Assembly: GCA_963575745.1 (NCBI GenBank)
Contig: CAUYUJ010015506.1
Location: forward strand, 264,697-328,696
Source: Prorocentrum cordatum
Lineage: Eukaryota > Sar > Dinophyceae > Prorocentrales > Prorocentraceae
DNA length: 64,000 nt
Direction: 5' to 3'
Shown here: one piece after another, positions 9,869 through 20,544 of the stretch
Numbering within the stretch: position 1 is the first letter of the stretch
Layout of the letters: each line of letters begins with the position of its first letter
The notes under the pieces: generated by a model
Told to the model about the DNA's origin: nothing
Databases searched by the model: none
What the model saw: only the letters and a program-made list of their open reading frames with translations
Translations under genes and position numbers: made by a program

Positions 9869-12642
9869 CCGTCTACATTGGGACCAGCGCCCACACCGCC
9901 AACAGCACCCGCGCTGGCACTGGTGCCCGCGCCTACGCCGGCGCCGCCGCCGGTCCCAGCGCCAGCGACGGCGCCTCCGGCCCCGCCGGCGCCGACATCG
10001 CGACCGCGGGGGTGGTCGCGCACCAGGGCACGCACAATGAGGCAGACGTTTCTCGGTTCAGATGCCTGGCTGCCCGTACCGCCCAGCCGGCGCTGGTCAT
10101 GCAGGCGAGGCTTAGCCGCGGGGGCACGAGCCTTAGGGGCGACGTCCCAGCGGCGGAGCTGGCGGTGGCTGAGGACCTTACTGGTCGCATACCTCCGGAC
10201 CACATGGAGGATCGCGCGCGCACCCTGGCGAGGTGCGGGGCCGTGCCCTCTATCACGGGCACGCGGGTGCTCGACAGCACGTGGGTGCCGACAGGCACGC
10301 TGTCGCCCACCAGCGCGCTCGCATCCCGGAGCGCGCCTGAGCTTGGCGGCACGCCGGTATTCGGGAGCGTGCTCCAGCAGTCCAACTTCGAGGGCCTGAC
10401 CGGTTTCCACAGCGGGCTCCATAAATTGCGTTGTGATTGGATCGGCCGAGGGGCACCCGCCACGTCCTTTTCGGGCCCATCGGCGGCGGACCCGAAGGAG
10501 GAGGCGTGCGGGGGTGGCTCAAAAGCGGCCCGATGCGCGCCAAGACCCGACATCGGGAGGCGACGGCGGGCGGGCAGCGGCTGCAATGGCACCTACAGCG
10601 GCGCCTACCGCGGCGCCGTCGGCGCCGACGGCGCCAGCCGCGCCAACCGTGGCACCGACGGTTGCGCCGATGGCATCACCGACAGCAGGGACGGCCGCGC
10701 CGATGGCATCACCGACGGCGGCGCCGCCGGGGCCAACAGCCGCACCGGCCGTTGCGCCGCCAGCGGCGGCGAGGGCGGCACCGATTGGCGCCCCGACAGC
10801 TGCGGCCCCGGCAGCCACGCCCACGGCTGCGCCGACGGCGGCACCGACTGCCGCTCCGACGGCTGCGGCACCGACAGCCTCACCGACAGCTGCCCCAACA
10901 GCCTCGGCGGCGTTGACGGCGGCACCGACTGCCGCTCCGACAGCTGCGGCCCCGACAGCCACTCAGGCGGCACCGACCGCCGCTCCGACGGCTGCGGGGC
11001 CCGCAGCCGCACCGGCCGCTGCGCCGTCAGAGGCGTCGAGGGCGGCGCCGATTGGCGCCCCGATCGCGGCGCCGCCAGCACCGCAGGCAGCGGCGCCGAC
11101 GGCATCACCGACAGCGGCGCCGACGGCCCCAATAGTCGCTCCGACGGCCGAGTTGTCGGCGGCGTTGGCGGCAGCACCCGCCGCCGCGCCGACAACGGCG
11201 GCCCCGACGGCCGCGCCGACGGCCGGCCCGGCGGCGGCGCCGACTGCCGCTCCGACAGCTGCGGCGCCGACAGCCTGGCCGACGGCTGCGCCAGTAGCCC
11301 TGGCGGCGTCGACGGCAGCACCTACTGCGGTTCCGGCGGCTGCGGCCCCGACAGCCGCGTCGGCGGCTGCGCCACCAGTGGCGTCGGCTGCCGCCCCGAC
11401 TGCGGCGCTTGCAGCCGCACCTGCAGGGGCGCCGACGGCATCACCGACAGCGGCGCCGATGGCACCGACAGCCGCTTCGACGCCAGCACCGACGCCGGCT
11501 CCGACGCCGGCACCGACGCCAGCACCGACGCCAGCTCCGACGCCAACACCGACGCCGGCTCCGACGCCAGCACCGACGCCGGCTCCGACGCCGGCTCCGA
11601 CGCCGGCACCTCCGACGCCAGCGCGGGCGCCGGGCCAGCGCCTAGGGCGGGGGCGGGGCCGTGGACAGGCGCGGACGTGGAGTTCGGGGCCATGCACTTG
11701 GGCGACGCCGGCGCAGACAACCGCACCGACACCTACGCCTCCGCCGTCGCCCGCGCTGGCCCTATCGCCCGCGCCCACGCCCACGCCGACGCCGACGCCG
11801 TTTTCGTCACGCCCGCTGATGCCGTCGGCCTCGCTTCCGCCGCCGCTGCAGGGGTCGCCGAAGTCGCCGGGCGGGGGGCTGGGACTCCAGGGCTTCCAGA
11901 AAGGGCCAAACCCAAGCGCGTGCAGACACCCTTTCGCACGCGCTTGAGAAAGGGGGCCGGGGGGGCCCCCAGGCAGGGCCTGCCGGAGCCGCCGGGGTCG
12001 CCGCCGGAGCCAAAACACGGTGCAGCGGCGGCGAGGACGGCGGCAAGGGCCCGGCGTCGATCGGGACGGGGGCGGCCCCAGCGGCGGCCCCGAAGGCGGC
12101 TGTATCGCTGCCAGAGGCGCGACCGGCGGCCCACAAGGCCCAGGGAGGCCCCTGGGCAGCCCTGGCGGCGTCCCCGGCGGCGGCTGCATGGACGCAATCG
12201 TCCACGCAGGAGGGCCCCCAGGCGATTCAGCTGCGGGATGAGGCTCGCCACCACCGCGCCGCGGGGCCCATCGGCTGCGAGGCCCGCGCGGGCGCCGTCG
12301 CCTTCTCGGCTGCCAGCGCAGGTGCCAGCACCGACGCTTTCCCCATCGCCCGCGCAGAGGCTGGCGAGGTCTGGGCCGTGGATTGGTCCAGGCTTGGGGC
12401 CAGGTGCTCCGACGTGGGACCCGGCACCAGCACCGACGCCAGCGTCAAGGTCGGCTCCAGCATGGCCCGCGCCAACATCAGCGCCAGCACCGACGCCCGC
12501 GCCGACGACGACGCCTTCGATGCCGATGCAGGCGCTGCCGCCTCCGCGACCGCCCACGCCGCGGCCGGCACCGACGCTTGCACCACCGCCATCTCCGACA
12601 CCGGCGCCTCAGCCAGCACGGACGACGAGGTCTGGGACTTAG
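9649..12642 (+). pseudogene. Continuation of the repeat protein in a second frame
   Basis: A 997-codon frame without a convincing start of its own. It continues the Ala/Asp/Ser repeat protein of the upstream ORF after a frame change near 9470: it carries the paralogous [10 protein letters not shown] unit (10010-10450) and later the Trp motif EVWAVDW. Between about 10570 and 11640 it crosses a GCC/ACC/GCG array, read here as Gly/Cys/Asp-rich. The likeliest reading is decay or sequencing slippage within one long ancestral ORF, not a separate gene. Confidence 0.4.
10570..11640 (+). repeat. GC-rich array encoding [10 protein letters not shown] in one frame
   Basis: About 1.07 kb of GCGCCGACGGC-type units ending in a purer CCGGCTCCGACGCC array (11470-11620). 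One + frame reads as Ala/Pro/Thr repeats (mucin-like in composition), another as Gly/Asp/Cys and the reverse strand as Val/Gly/Ala. All are open, so coding status cannot be decided. It interrupts the Ala/Asp series before and after it. Confidence 0.7.
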
Positions 12643-12914
12643 ACTGGCCCCGGCTCGGCGCCGACGCGGGCCCCGCTACCAGCATCGGCGTCAACGCAGA
12701 CGTCGACGGCGGCGTCATCGCCTACACCGAAACCAACGCCAGCGCAGACGCCAGCGACGGCGCCGACGCCGCCGCGAGAGCCGGCGTCAGCACCGATACC
12801 ATCGCGGGGGTCGGGGCCGACGCCGACGCCGACAGGGGCGTCTGCACGGGCGCCGGCGCCCGCGTTGCCGCCGGCGCCGACGCTGGCCCCAACGTCGGCG
12901 ACTGCGTCGCCGAC

Positions 12915-13215
12915 GCCTCGCTTCCGCACGCGCGCGCTTGGCCCCGCAGGCTCCGTGCCGCACGCGCGGGCATTCTCGCGCGTGCGCGCTGCCCGTTCGG
13001 CTTGCTGACGCCCTTAGCGCGACGCGCGCGTCTCGGGCCCCGCGCGGGCGCGGCTTCGCGCCGGCGAGCCGGCGCACCGCGGGTGGGGTGCGTCTGCCCT
13101 CTGCCGGAGCGAGGCCGCGGGGGCCAGCTCGGGCGCATGCCGCGCGCTGCCGGCGGGGCTTGCCCAGCCAGGGCGCCGCAGCAGCCCTCGCCGCCACCGC
13201 TGCGGGCCGCTCCGC
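12915..13215 (+). repeat. 300-bp GC-rich block, copy 2
   Basis: A direct repeat of the block at 7840-8150, following a Trp-motif and Asp/Ala series in the same order as in copy 1. Confidence 0.7.
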
Positions 13216-14204
13216 GCCGGCCGGACTGCGAGGCCTGCCGCGAGGGCATCTCCATCGCCGCCGCCGCCGACGCCAGCGCCGACGTCGACGCCAACGTCAC
13301 CGCCTACGCCGATAGCGACGGCAGCGACGAGGCCTGCGCCGGCGCCAACGCTGACGCGGGCGCCCGCGCAGGCGCCGAGACCAGCGCAGGCGCCATCATC
13401 GAGGGGCTGGAGTTCGTGAGCAACATCGAGGGCTCGAGAAGGGGCGCGGGGTCGGACGGGGCCGAGACGGACGTAGAGGCCGATGGGGTCTGGGACATGG
13501 TCTGGGTCAGGCTCGGCGCCGCGGGCCCTGAAGAGGGCACCGTTCCCAGCACCGACGCCGCCACCGTCGTCAGCGCCGTCGCCAACGCCTGCGCCAGCAT
13601 CAGCGCCGACGCCAGCGCCGACGCCGACATCGTTGCCGATGCGCGGGCTGGCACCGGGGCCGCGTCCTGCGACGCCAGCGCCGACGCCCCCAATGCCCCC
13701 GCCTACGCCGACATCAACGCCAGCGACGACGCCAGCGCAGACGCCGACGGCGAGGCCTATGATGACGTTGCCGCTTCCGCCGCCGCGACCGCAGGCGCCC
13801 GCGCCGACGCTACCAACGTCACCGCCGACGCCGGCATCAACGCCATCGGCTGCGAGGCCCGCGCGGGCGCCGTCGCCTTCTCGGCTGCCGGTGCAGGTGC
13901 CAGCACCGACGCTTTCCCCATCGCCCGCACAGAGGCCGGCGAGGTCTGGGCCGTGGTCTGGTCCAGGCCTGGCGCCAGGATCTCCGGCGTGGGACTCGGC
14001 ACCAGCATCGACGCCAGCGCCAAGGCCGGCTTCAGCATCACGGCCCGTGCCAACATCAGCGCCAGCGCCGACGCCCGCGCCGACGCCGAGGCAGGCGCTG
14101 CCGCCTTCGCGACCGCGAACGCCGCGGCCAGCACCGACGCTAGCGCCGCCGCCAGCTCCGACTTTGGCGCCGTAGCCAGCACGGGCGATCTGGACTGGCT
14201 CACC

Positions 14205-14520
14205 GGCACCACGCTTCCGCGCGCGCGCGTTTGGCCCCGCAGGCTCCGTGCCGCTCACGCGGGCATTCTCGCGCGCGCGCGCTGCCCGCCCGACTTTCGG
14301 ACGCGCTTAGCGCGACGCGCGCGTCGCGGGCCCTTCGCGGGTGCGGCTCCGCGCCGGCGGGCCGGCGCCGTGCGGTCGGGGTGCGTCTGCCCCCTGCCTG
14401 AGCGAGGCCGTGGGGGCCAGCTCGGGCGCGTGCCGCACGCTACCGACGGGGCTTGCCCAGCCAGGGCGCCGCAGCAGCCCACGCCGCCACCGTTGCGGGT
14501 CTCTCCGCGCCTGCCGAGCT
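14205..14520 (+). repeat. 300-bp GC-rich block, copy 3
   Basis: A direct repeat of the block at 7840-8150, with the same internal order (GCGCGCGCGC core, then GCCCCTGCCTGAGCGAGG-like sequence, then GCTTGCCCAGCC). Confidence 0.7.
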
Positions 14521-15279
14521 GCGAGGACTGCCGCGAGGGCGACTCCACCTACGCCACCGCCGACGCCAGCGCCGACGTCGGTGCCAATGTCACCGCCTAC
14601 GCCGACAGCGACAGCAGCGACGACGCCAGCGCCGGCGCCGACGCTGACCCGGGCGCTTGCGCCGACGCCAAAACCAGCGCAGAGACGAACACCGGCGCCG
14701 GCATCGACGTGGCCGTCTACGCTGGGGCCAGCGCCCGCACTGCCTTCGGCGCGGAGCATTGCATCCCCGCGATCGGGCACGGCATGCCGCGGAAGACCGA
14801 TGCCGCCCAGGTCCGGCAGGTCGCAGCCACCGCTCCTACCGCGAGGGGGGCAGCCCGCATGGGCGAAGTCCCCGCGGCAGACCCACCATCTTATCTGGAG
14901 TCGCATGGGGATGGGGTTACGTTTCCAGCGGTCGGCCTGGACTGCCCGCCGGCAAAGTCAGAGTCGGAGAACGTGGTCGTACTCAAGGGCGTGCTCCAGG
15001 CCGGGGATGCCCAGGTGCTCGACGTCACATCGATGCTCGTGGGCGCCCTGGAACGCCGTGGCGCGCTGACCCGCCCCGGGCAGCCACCGGGCGGGAGGCC
15101 CGCCATGGCGACCCCGCCCCGCGAGGTACGGCTACTTGCGCTTGCGTTCACTGGCTCGCGTGGGCCCATCTTGCTGATGGTCGCGTTCGATGGCGTGGTC
15201 GTGCTCGCCCTCCCGGCCAGACCCGACTGGCAAGCGTCGGCCGCGGGACAGGGGTCCGCTTGGCCCGGCTGCGAGGGGA

Positions 15280-15970
15280 TCAGCCCAAGGAGCGAAGTCC
15301 CAGCGGCCGTTCCACCCTTGGTCTATGGCAGGTGGGTCCTCACAGGTGCGCCGGTGCTCAACAACGCGCGCGCGCTTGGGGGCGAAGCTCTGCTCCACAG
15401 CGCGGTGCTCAAGGACGTGGTCCGGTTCGCGGCCGCGCTCCTGCCCCAGGGCGCGCTCGAGGTCACGAGCTTGTCGAGGTTCGGCGGCATGCAGATGCGC
15501 ACGGTGGTCCGGCTCACGGCCGCGCTCCTGCCCCAGGGCGCGCTCGAGGTCACGAGCTTCCCGAGGCTCGACGGCATGCAGGTGCGCACGGGCGTGCCTG
15601 TGGCCAACGGCGCGACGGTGTTCCCGGACGTTCTTGGCATTCCCCACTGCGTGATGGTACTCCCGGAGGGGCCGTGCTTGCAGTGGGCGTGCTTCGTTTG
15701 TATTACCTTATCCGCAGCCGCCTGCGACAACCCGCAGTCTACCGCGGGACATGGCCCTGCCGGGCCCGGCCGCGGAGGGACGCGCCCATGGGGCGGGGTT
15801 CCAGCGGCGGGCGGCCTGTTGGTGGATGGCCACGCCGATATTGGGCCAGGCCGCGAGGGGACCAGCCCTTGGGGCGAGGTTCCAGCGGCGAAGGTATGTT
15901 CGTCCGTGAGACAGGGCCCAGCTGGGCCCGGCCGCGAGGGGACCAGCCTCAGGGGCGCAGTCACGGCGGC
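15280..15970 (+). repeat. Short imperfect repeats with VPAA and LPQGALEVTS motifs
   Basis: The DNA unit GGGGCGA.GTTCCAGCGGCG recurs near 15290, 15790, 15870 and, altered, 15950; it is related to the units near 8985 and 10145. A separate unit of about 80 bp (CTCCTGCCCCAGGGCGCGCT ...) is present twice at 15428-15570. This looks like local amplification of coding-derived sequence. Confidence 0.55.
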
Positions 15971-16604
15971 AAACCTGCTCTTCGTCGAGGGCCCATGTGG
16001 TCGTGTTCACGCGCGCGCTCAGTTCCCGGGGCACGCACGAGGTCACGAGCGTGCCTGCGCTCGACGGCGCGCTGATCGGCGACGTGTTTGTGTTCAAGGG
16101 CGCGCGCAGCTGCAAGGGCGCTCGGGTGCTCGACGACATGCCGGTGCTCACGGGCATTGCAGTGTTCAGCGACGCAGTGGCGCAGTACTTGCGGCCGCTG
16201 GGCGAGCTCGAGCGAGGGAGCAGTGGCTACATTGCTCGCATCACTTGCTCGCTCATACCGGGTGCGTTGCTTGCCTTTTACGGATCCCGCGACAGTCGAC
16301 CCGGGGGCCCGCTGAGGGCCGCGGGGCGGACGGCGAGGCCGTTTGCGCCAGCTGCCTGGCGACGCCGCCTGGTGTCGGGAGGGCCTGGTCGAGGTGCAGC
16401 TGGCAGCCGAGGGCCTACTCGACGAGGATGCCGAAGGGCGCGACGACGGGGGCGAGCGGATCGACCTACGTTGACATGTTCGCCGGCAGCATGGGGCATC
16501 GAGGGCCGCGCGCTGACCGCCACAGGGGAACCGCCCGACGACGGGGATTAGAAGGAGGAGGACCGGGGGGAGCGACGGGCTGCTCGGGCCACGTGGCGTC
16601 CTCT

Positions 16605-16870
16605 GGGCTGCAGCCAGCTTGCACCTCCAGCTCGCGCGTGTGCTTTCGCACGCGCGCGCTCGCTCTCTGCGTGTTCTATGTCGCGTCCGGCGCGACGCGC
16701 GCGGCTAGCGCCTTTCGCGGGCGCGATCCCGCGCCGGCGGGCCGGCGGCGCGCGGCCCTGGGGAGCGTTTAGCCCCCCGCGCCTGGGCGAGGCCGTAGGG
16801 GCCAGCTCGGGCGCGCGTTGCACGCCGCCGGCGGGGCGCTGCCCAGCCGGGGCGGCCTGGCGCCCGCTCC
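16605..16870 (+). repeat. 300-bp GC-rich block, copy 4
   Basis: The last and most diverged direct copy of the block at 7840-8150. It lies at the right side of the large element, just before the 209-bp duplication. Confidence 0.6.
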
Positions 16871-16952
16871 AGGAAGGCCTCAGGCTTGCAGGCCAGTGGT
16901 CGCGCGCCCGGGCGTCCTTCGCCCGCGCGCGGCTGCGTTCTTTTGGTTTTGG

Positions 16953-17161
16953 CCGTGCGGCAGCAGGGCGTGCCAGAACGCGCGCGCGCCACTGGGCGCG
17001 CGCGCGGGCGGCGCGGCGTCCCGCCGGACCCGCGCCTTCAGGGTGGTGCGCGTGGCCGCTTTGCCATTGAAAGATATCTTCATTGTCCTTCCCCCGTCCT
17101 CGTCTTCCTTCCTCCTCCTCTTCCTCCCTCTCCGTTTAGTGCACGCGTGGCTTCGCTTAAC
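16953..17161 (+). repeat. 209-bp direct repeat, first copy
   Basis: Starts CCGTGCGGCAGCAGGGCGTG and ends GTGGCTTCGCTTAAC. An essentially identical copy is at 17328-17536. The 166 bases between the copies include the second leader-like segment. The repeat contains a pyrimidine-rich tract (TCTTCCTTCCTCCTCCTC). Confidence 0.85.
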
Positions 17162-17275
17162 TTGTATAGTCTGTGATGTTGGTAGACTGCAGGTTAAGCG
17201 TAGGGAAGCGGGGGCTTTGCCATAGCCATTTTGGGTCCGTAGTCGTTGGCTCGAGTTCGAGCCAGGACTCGGGTG
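17162..17275 (+). other. 114-bp segment with two dinoSL-like motifs, copy 2
   Basis: A near-identical direct copy of 3286-3399, here lying between the two 209-bp repeats and about 0.3 kb from the right end of the large element. No long ORF follows it. The leader-like motifs are at 17220-17236 and 17237-17255. Confidence 0.6.
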
Positions 17276-17327
17276 CCCACCCACCCCGCTTCGCTCCCTG
17301 TGCACCCTGCTCCGCTCGGCACCAGAT

Positions 17328-17536
17328 CCGTGCGGCAGCAGGGCGTGCCAGAACGCGCGCGCGCCACTGGGCGCGCGCGCGGGCGGCGCGGCGTCCCGCC
17401 GGACCCGCGCCTTCAGGGTGGTGCGCGTGGCCGCTTTGCCATTGAAAGATATCTTCATTGTCCTTCCCCCGTCCTCGTCTTCCTTCCTCCTCCTCTTCCT
17501 CCCTCTCCGTTTAGTGCACGCGTGGCTTCGCTTAAC
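17328..17536 (+). repeat. 209-bp direct repeat, second copy
   Basis: The second copy of 16953-17161. It is followed by about 50 bases and then the right end (GCGGCGGTGG, then ATTACGCTCTCT) of the large element. Confidence 0.85.
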
Positions 17537-17595
17537 GGGGGAATTGTCCATAGTAAAGTTGCAAAGCGGCGGTGGATTACGCTCTCTTGCATGTT

Positions 17596-18398
17596 CGCAT
17601 CAGTTGTAGTGCCCGCGTGTTCTTATGCCTCCATGCATCCCTTTTGGGGGGAATGCGCTGTCAAATAGATTCGGCGCATTGAGTGACATCGCCACTTAGC
17701 CGCAGCCTGCACATGGAATGTTAACGATTGTTCTTGTCTTCGAGGTTTGAACCTGCCAAACACTAATTCGCGGCTCGTCATCGATCTGCGCCGTTCAAGT
17801 GAGTCAGGTTGCACGGACGTTGTCTCCATTGCAGGAGTGTGCGAGCTGAGCGCCAGGAAGTGCACGGCGATGCCATGTGTTATCCGATCGGAAGTGGCAC
17901 TCGTGCACCTTTGGACTGCACGATCGGTGGAACACCTCAACGCATTTTCATCCGGTGATCGAGTACCAGCGACACGCCGGCCGCCTGTTGCGGACGTCAC
18001 ATTTAGGTTCTGCGCGCTGTATGCGATGCGTGTTGAATGCGTGTATTGGTGCGCTTTCGCAGGCCTAGAGGTTGGCACCAACACCAATTTCGGCGGTGTG
18101 CCTCAACCGAGGGAAGAAGATCCCGATCTCGGTGATGGTGGAATTATTCTGGCTTCCAAGGTGGCCGAAGTATTACCACCAGCACCGAAATCGAGGATCA
18201 TCTTCCCCCTGTGGAGGCAACCCCCTATGTTGGTGTTGGCGCCCATTTCCAGGCCTCCCACGCTTCCCCAGCGGGATGGCAATGCTGCCGTGCTTGGCCT
18301 CCGGCGCCCTCCTGGAGAACTACGGCCTCACGGTCAGGGGCACGTTCATCGATGGTCGGGGTCGGGGGGCAGGTTTACTAGCATGGAACATATCCCTA
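17596..18398. other. Right flank of the large element, no recognised gene
   Basis: About 800 bases of moderate G+C resuming after the 8-bp duplication. Open frames of up to 230 codons are present on + but show no recognisable domain, and the longest runs into the hairpin and satellite that follow. Composition resembles 1230-1690, consistent with both being one pre-insertion sequence. Confidence 0.45.
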
Positions 18399-18442
18399 TC
18401 CCTATGTTGGGCATCTCGTCATCACGATGCCAATCTTAGGGA
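18399..18442. repeat. Hairpin repeat, copy 1
   Basis: TCCCTATGTTGGGCATC (18399-18415) pairs with GATGCCAATCTTAGGGA (18426-18442), 14 of 17 positions. It is related to the hairpins at 20496-20538 and 55973-56015 and borders the satellite array on its left. Confidence 0.6.
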
Positions 18443-18559
18443 TTCCCTTATTTTTCCCAACCATCCTGTGGTGTTGGGTCCTCGTTTTGAAGAGACGGTG
18501 CCCCGCGTTCCCGCCTCCTTCCCCCCTCCCTCCTCCCCCCTCCTCCCCCTCCCACACCC

Positions 18560-20040
18560 ATTCTGGCACACCCCTCACACGTTTCGTGGCCCCATAGGGA
18601 GCTCCAGCGAAGGCCCCACTGGCTGCGTTCGCATGCGGTTCCACCCCCCATTTCGGCACACCCCTCACACGTTTCGTGGCCCCATAGGGAGCTCCACCAA
18701 AGGCCCCAGTGGCTGCGTTCGCGTGCGGTTCCATCCCCATTTCGGCACACCCCTCACACGTTTCGTGGCCCCAGGGTGAGCTCCACCGAAGGCCCCAGTG
18801 GCTGCGTTCGCATGCGGTTCCACCCCCCATTTCGGCGCACCCCTCACACGTTTCGTGGCCCCGGGGGGAGCTCCACGAAGGCCCCAGTGGCTGCGTTCGC
18901 ATGCGGTTCCATCCCCCATTTCGGCACACCCCTCACACACGCTTCGTGGCCCCATAGGGAGCTCCAGCGAAGGCCCCAGTGGCTGCGTTCGCATGCGGTT
19001 CCACCCCCCATTTCGGCACACCCCTCACACGTTTCATGGCCCCATAGGGAGCTCCACCGAAGGCCCCAGTGGCTGCGTTCGCATGCGGTTCCACCCCCCC
19101 ATTTCGGCACACCCCTCACAGTTTCGTGGCCCCATAGGGAGCTCCACCGAAGGCCCCAGTGGCTGCGTTCGCATGCGGTTCCCCCCCCATTCGGCACACC
19201 CCTCACACGTTTCGTGGCCCCATAGGGAGCTCCACCGAAGGCCCCAGTGGCTGCGTTCGCATGCGGTTCCACCCCCCATTTCGGCACACCCCTCACACGT
19301 TTCGTGGCCCCATAGGGAGCTCCACCGAAGGCCCCAGTGGCTGCGTTCGCATGCGGTTCCACCCCCATTTCGGCACACCCCTCACACGTTTCGTGGCCCC
19401 AGGGGGAGCTCCACCGAAGGCCCCAGTGGCTGCGTTCGCATGCGGTTCCGCCCCCTATTTCGGCACACCCCTCACACGTTTCGTGGCCCCAGGGGGAGCT
19501 CCACCGAAGGCCCCAGTGGCTGCGTTCGCATGCGGTTCCACCCCCCATTTCGGCACGCCCTTCACACGTTTCGTGGCCCCAGGGGGAGCTCCAGCGAAGG
19601 CCCCAGTGGCTGCGTTCGCATGCGGTTCCACCCCCCATTTCGGCACACCCCTCACACGCTTCGTGGGTGGCTCCATGGGGAGCTCCACCGAACGCCCCAG
19701 TGGCTGCGCTCGCATGTGGCCCCCCCCCCCATTTCGGCACACCCCTCACACGGTTCGTGGCCCCATAGAGAGCTCCACCGAAGGCCCCAGTGGCTGCGCT
19801 CGCATGCGGTTCCACCTTTTTTTCGGCACGCCCTTCACACGTCTCGTGGCCCCATAGGGAGCTCCACCGAACGCCGCAGTGGCTGCGCTCGCATGCGGTT
19901 CCACCCCCCATTTCGGCACACCCCTCACACGTTTCGTGGCTCCATAGGGAGCTCCACCGAAGGCCCCAGTGGCTGCGCTGGCATGCGGTTCCACACCCCA
20001 TTCTGGCACACCCCTCGCACGTTTCGTGGCCCCATAGGGG
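18560..20040 (+). repeat. 90-bp satellite, about 17 units
   Basis: Tandem units of 88-92 bases, each with CACACGTTTCGTGGCCCC, GGGAGCTCCACCGAAGGCCC, TGGCTGCGTTCGCATGCGG and CCCCATTTCGGCACACCC. Units differ by point changes and small indels. Both strands stay open for hundreds of codons because the unit lacks stops in most frames, but unit length varies around non-multiples of three, which argues against coding. Confidence 0.92.
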
Positions 20041-20440
20041 GCTCCACCAAAGGTCCCAGTGGCACTGCCCGCTTGCGTCCGCCACCACCCAGCACAGCCC
20101 TTGTTCCCTGCGCTTCACCCACCCAGAACAGCGCTTCGTAGCCCTATAGGGAGCTCCACCAAAGGTCCCAGCGGCACCGCCCGCATGCGTCCGCCACCAC
20201 CCTGCACAGCCCTTGCTCCCTGCCTGCGTTTCACCCACCCAGTACAGCGTTTCGTGGCCCCATGGGGAGCTCCACCAAAGGTCCCAGTGGCACCGCTCGC
20301 ATGCGTCCGCCACCACGCAGCACAGCCCTTGCTGACCGCGTCTCGCCCACCCAGTACAGCGTTTCGTGGCCCCATAGGGAGCTCCACCGAAGGTCTCAGT
20401 GGCACCGCCCGCATGCGTCCGCCACCACCCAGCACAATTG
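20040..20440 (+). repeat. 110-bp satellite variant, about 4 units
   Basis: A longer variant that keeps the GTGGCCCCATAGGGAGCTCC core of the preceding satellite but replaces the rest with GCACCGCCCGCATGCGTCCG and a CACCACCCAGCACAGCCC stretch. It appears to be a diverged subfamily at the array edge. Confidence 0.85.
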
Positions 20441-20495
20441 CGGCATTCACAACTGCATATGGTTGGGTCCTTCGCCAGGCTAATTTGAGGGCGCA

Positions 20496-20538
20496 TCCCT
20501 AAGATTGACATCGCCTTTTGGGGTGTCAATCTTAGGGA
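20496..20538. repeat. Perfect hairpin repeat, copy 2
   Basis: TCCCTAAGATTGACA (20496-20510) and TGTCAATCTTAGGGA (20524-20538) form a perfect 15-bp inverted repeat with a 13-base loop, bordering the satellite array on its right. Confidence 0.8.
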
Positions 20539-20544
20539 TAGGGA

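Larger units (their letters stand above)
12378..16772 (+). pseudogene. Continuation of the repeat protein in a third frame
   Basis: A 1,464-codon frame resuming the Ala/Asp/Ser series, with Trp motifs (near 12628 EVWDLDW, near 13490 GVWDMVW, near 13939 EVWAVVW) and two of the 300-bp GC-rich blocks. From about 14750 to 16000 it is less repetitive: LLPQGALEVTSLSRFGGMQ is followed by LLPQGALEVTSFPRLDGMQ, then GREGTSPWGEVPAA and related units. Similar sequence (VTSVPALDGALIGDVFVFKG) continues in another frame after about 15997, showing a further break. There is no recognised family. Confidence 0.4.
1702..17587 (+). mobile_element. Large TIR element (15.9 kb) carrying the actin-like ORF
   Basis: The left end TGAAAGAGCGTG... 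and right end ...GATTACGCTCTCT are related inverted ends (about 17 of 23 positions). The block lies between two copies of TGCATGTT (1694-1701 and 17588-17595), an 8-bp target duplication. A 0.93-kb relative at 22719-23648 shares both ends and the left-hand G-rich minisatellite and has its own 8-bp duplication. Inside are leader-like segments, the actin-like fusion ORF and broken repeat-protein sequence. An 8-bp duplication is typical of hAT-like DNA transposons, but no transposase is recognisable. Alternatively the two ends belong to separate elements; the matching duplication argues against that. Confidence 0.65.

Noticed and set aside
6160-15000. Alanine-rich antifreeze or mucin-type protein
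   Set aside because: Only composition supports it; the Trp module is not known from those families, and several frames are open.
18560-20440. CRISPR-like regular repeats
   Set aside because: Units are contiguous with no unique spacers, and the DNA is eukaryotic.
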